NCBI GenBank assembly: GCA_019136935.1
Contig: JAGVTI010000327.1
Location: 1 to 20,492, forward strand
Direction: 5' to 3'
DNA length: 20,492 nt
DNA from: Deltaproteobacteria bacterium
Lineage (GTDB): Bacteria; Desulfobacterota; Syntrophia; Syntrophales; JAAYKM01
Shown one piece after another: positions 18,603 to 20,492 of the stretch (positions are counted from its first letter, which is position 1; each line of letters opens with the position of its first letter). The notes beneath the pieces were generated by a model. That model saw nothing but the letters and a program-made list of their open reading frames with translations, was not told the DNA's origin and made no database searches. The position numbers and the translations under genes are program-made.

Positions 18603-19286
18603 TTATCGTTCGAACAGCCTGACATCCCTCAGGAAGCGAGCCTTGTCTTTCTCGTAGCGGTGCCGTTTCAAAAAGCCGATGGGAAAAGTCTGTCGCAAGG
18701 CGTCGAGGTCGATAAAGACCACCGCATCGCCGTTACAGATCATGTTCGTGTGCTTCAGATCACCGTGGCTGAGGCCGTGTTCCGACAAGTGCGACAGCAC
18801 CTCGATGACCTGTTCGATCCGGCGGTGCTTCTGTTTCTCAGGCACGGCCGAATCTTCCAGAAAATCCTGCAGAGACGGTCCCGAAACATATTCGTAGATA
18901 AAATAGGATTTCCAAAGCAGAAAACCCCGGTACTCGTCAATATAGGCCAGCGGCCTGGGGGTCGTAACCCCCAGGCCGCACAGGTGGTTTGCCGTCTTCC
19001 ACGCCCGTTTCGCCCGCGAACCCTGGAAAGTGTGCCGAAGGGAATGCACCCATCCGAGGTGGTGGTACCCCTTGACCACCACTTCCCTTCCCTCCATGGC
19101 AACAAGCGAGACAAAGGATTTGCTGCCGTCTTTCAAAATCTTGCCCCGTCTCATGGCGTCATCGAGCTTTTCTGTCAGGTTTTCGAGTCCCACCCTCTCC
19201 ATGAACGTCCGGTCGACCATGCCTTCCCATGGGTCCCGCTTGATTATCTCGCACTTCCCGCCTTTCCGAGGGGATCCTTCCGTCAT
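18603..19286 (-). CDS. Lipopolysaccharide kinase (Kdo/WaaP)-like small protein kinase
   Basis: This 227-residue protein has a minimal kinase fold of the Kdo kinase/WaaP/InaA group, which phosphorylate sugars of the LPS inner core on the cytoplasmic side. The lysine of strand 3 is Lys72 in VVVKGY. The catalytic loop is HGDLKHTN (174-181; Asp176, Asn181), and the metal-binding aspartate is in FIDLDALR (Asp193). The basic segment (HSLRHTFQGSRAKRAWKTAN) after the lysine is typical of these kinases. Other small-molecule or protein substrates are possible. The start is not certain: the nearest AAGGAGA lies about 15 bases before the ATG at 19286. It is flanked on the same strand by the glycosidase and alkyltransferase genes. 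Confidence 0.78.
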   Translation of the reverse strand: MTEGSPRKGGKCEIIKRDPWEGMVDRTFMERVGLENLTEKLDDAMRRGKILKDGSKSFVSLVAMEGREVVVKGYHHLGWVHSLRHTFQGSRAKRAWKTANHLCGLGVTTPRPLAYIDEYRGFLLWKSYFIYEYVSGPSLQDFLEDSAVPEKQKHRRIEQVIEVLSHLSEHGLSHGDLKHTNMICNGDAVVFIDLDALRQTFPIGFLKRHRYEKDKARFLRDVRLFER

Positions 19287-19489
19287 GTCTTCTATCTTTT
19301 TCTCCTTCTTCCTGACCCAGGCCTGTCATGCCCGGCCGCCTCGCCTCTCCTTCACGGAACCGCCGTCGATTCGCGCGGGCCGCCACAGCCTGACATGCCC
19401 CTGACCGGCGCGGCGGCTTTGCCGCGGTTTTACGGTTCTCTGCCGCAGAAACTACACAAAAGGCCTGACTGGTGTCAACGAAATACTCC

Positions 19490-19505
19490 GGGGGAACTGT
19501 CCCCC
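19490..19505. repeat. GC-rich palindrome GGGGGA-N4-TCCCCC
   Basis: GGGGGAACTGTCCCCC is a perfect 6-bp stem with a 4-base loop, just past the stop of the phosphodiester glycosidase gene on its - strand. It lacks a U-run, so terminator function is doubtful. Its form resembles dispersed REP units found near Y1-type transposases, which is only an impression from memory. Confidence 0.4.
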
Positions 19506-19522
19506 ATCGGGCACGGACCTGT

Positions 19523-20314
19523 TCAACGCCCCTTTTTCCTCTCGATCTGAATGACATCGGCGATCACCCAGGTCTCTTTCAAAATCCGGCCCCTTCCCCG
19601 GCCCAGGGCAAATCCGGTTGAAAAACCTCCATCGAGATTAAAGGCTTCGGTAATATCGAGGTGCGTATTGACCAGGAAATCGGCCATGGCCGCGTAGGTC
19701 ATCTTTCCGGCCCTGTTGATCACGAAAAGTACATTACCCCGGCTGTCCCGGGCGATGACCGTTCTTGCGGCCTTGCTGGTGGATTTTAAATTCACCGCCT
19801 CCCCGTTACGGACCAGATGGGGGCCGCTTTTCAGGGCATGGAGGAAAGACTTCGCTTCATCCGCACCGAGGGGAAGGCCTTTCAGATCCCGGACCACAAC
19901 CCCGCCGTCACGGCCGACCGCAAACAGTCCATGGTGACGGTTCATGGAATTGACCGGTTTTATGACCCGCCCATCGGCCACGCAAAGATCCGTCGGCCGA
20001 TATTGGTGATCCCAGTAACCGCCGTTCACGGTCAGCAGCGCCTCCGGGTTCTCTTCATGGAACCGTTCCACCGACTTGGGCGGATTCGCATAGGCCACTT
20101 TGAAGGCAAAAAACTGCGGCGAGGCGGTGATGACGCTGATAATTTTCCCGGCATACTCGTACTCGGCATACCCGATCGCCGACGGCGGGGCACCGAATGA
20201 CCGTTCATCGATCAGCCTGAACCTGGAAGCCCCCCACAAAGGCATGGCAAGAACGGCAAATGCAAAGAGAACCAGAAGGAACCGGGGGGCGATGCGGAAT
20301 GTGGCGAGGGTCAT
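19523..20314 (-). CDS. Exported phosphodiester glycosidase-like protein (NAGPA/DUF2233)
   Basis: This 263-residue exported protein has the phosphodiester glycosidase domain named after the human uncovering enzyme NAGPA; bacterial members are thought to cleave sugar-1-phosphodiester bonds in envelope polymers. A signal peptide (FLLVLFAFAVLAMPLWGA, cleavage near 29) precedes the domain. Domain signatures are LLTVNGGYWD, SGPHLV, RTVIARDSRGNVLFVI and AFNLDGGFSTGFAL, in the expected order. The ATG follows GAGAGG by 7 bases. A gene of unknown function ends 45 bases upstream, so the two are probably co-transcribed. The adjacent Kdo-kinase-like gene fits an envelope glycan theme. Confidence 0.87.
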   Translation of the reverse strand: MTLATFRIAPRFLLVLFAFAVLAMPLWGASRFRLIDERSFGAPPSAIGYAEYEYAGKIISVITASPQFFAFKVAYANPPKSVERFHEENPEALLTVNGGYWDHQYRPTDLCVADGRVIKPVNSMNRHHGLFAVGRDGGVVVRDLKGLPLGADEAKSFLHALKSGPHLVRNGEAVNLKSTSKAARTVIARDSRGNVLFVINRAGKMTYAAMADFLVNTHLDITEAFNLDGGFSTGFALGRGRGRILKETWVIADVIQIERKKGR

Positions 20315-20359
20315 TTTGTTGCCTCTCTTTTCTCCCGTGAAAAGGCGCGAGACGCGTTT

Positions 20360-20492
20360 CTAAATTTTTCCTTGAATGGACCAGGCATCAAACAGGGATA
20401 AATACCGCAGAATAAAAACCCGGCCCTCCGAGGTCTTGACTTTGAAATAATGGATCTCCGGCCTGCCGGGATCGAGACCGCCTTCATACCAG
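20360..20492 (-). CDS. C-terminal end of an unknown protein (5' part outside the window)
   Basis: A - strand frame runs from the right edge to a TAG stop at 20360-20362 and encodes 43 residues beginning WYEGGLDPGRPEIHYFKVKT and ending LFDAWSIQGKI. The composition, the beta-rich pattern (IHYFKVKTSEGRVFILRY) and the 45-base spacing to the next same-strand gene make it look like a genuine coding end. I do not recognise the family. Confidence 0.6.
   Translation of the reverse strand, partial: WYEGGLDPGRPEIHYFKVKTSEGRVFILRYLSLFDAWSIQGKI

Overview
The window looks like a chromosomal stretch of a GC-rich Gram-negative bacterium. A deltaproteobacterial (Desulfobacterota, Syntrophales-like) host is my inference, from the envelope genes (DUF748/AsmA-like, DUF3108, DUF6515, glycine zipper), a textbook sigma-54 promoter and TTTCGA-type palindromic repeats. 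I could not test this by search. There are 15 protein genes: 13 complete, one cut at the left edge and one cut at the right edge. There are no rRNA, tRNA, CRISPR, phage or transposase genes.

Region 1 (1-6040, + strand) is metabolic. A large GlmS-like protein (glutamine amidotransferase plus two SIS domains plus a long C-terminal extension) is cut by the left edge and carries a frameshift near 2150-2175. Ten bases later comes pyrG (CTP synthase). It is followed by an orphan EntE-family aryl-AMP ligase whose pocket residues match the salicylate-type code.

Region 2 (6041-9062, + strand) is an envelope cluster behind an apparently complete sigma-54 control region: two dyad sites 20 bp apart, an IHF-like site, then a perfect -24/-12 element. 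The genes are a glycine-zipper protein, a DUF6515 protein sharing its split cysteine-containing module, a small Gly/His/Tyr-rich lipoprotein and a DUF3108 protein. A convergent gene (9104-9505, - strand) encodes a small exported protein with three 22-residue repeats.

Region 3 (9506-10277) has no credible gene but holds two adjacent elements bounded by inverted repeats. One is a 208-bp MITE/REP-like long palindrome (9695-9902). The other is a 225-bp segment with perfect 15-bp inverted ends (9929-10153).

Region 4 (10278-14099) has a 969-residue DUF748/AsmA-like envelope protein (-) divergent from a nitroreductase (+).

Region 5 (14249-20492, all - strand), in transcription order from the right, has: the C-terminus of an unknown protein, a phosphodiester glycosidase (NAGPA/DUF2233), a Kdo/WaaP-like small kinase, an O6-alkylguanine-DNA alkyltransferase, a GH13 alpha-amylase, a small zincin-like membrane protein and a HerA-like (YjgR/DUF853) ATPase. 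A solo REP-like unit and a GC-rich palindrome lie in its gaps. No classical defence or biosynthetic system is present. The most notable items are the sigma-54 region with its shared-module envelope proteins, the nested inverted-repeat elements and the orphan aryl-AMP ligase.
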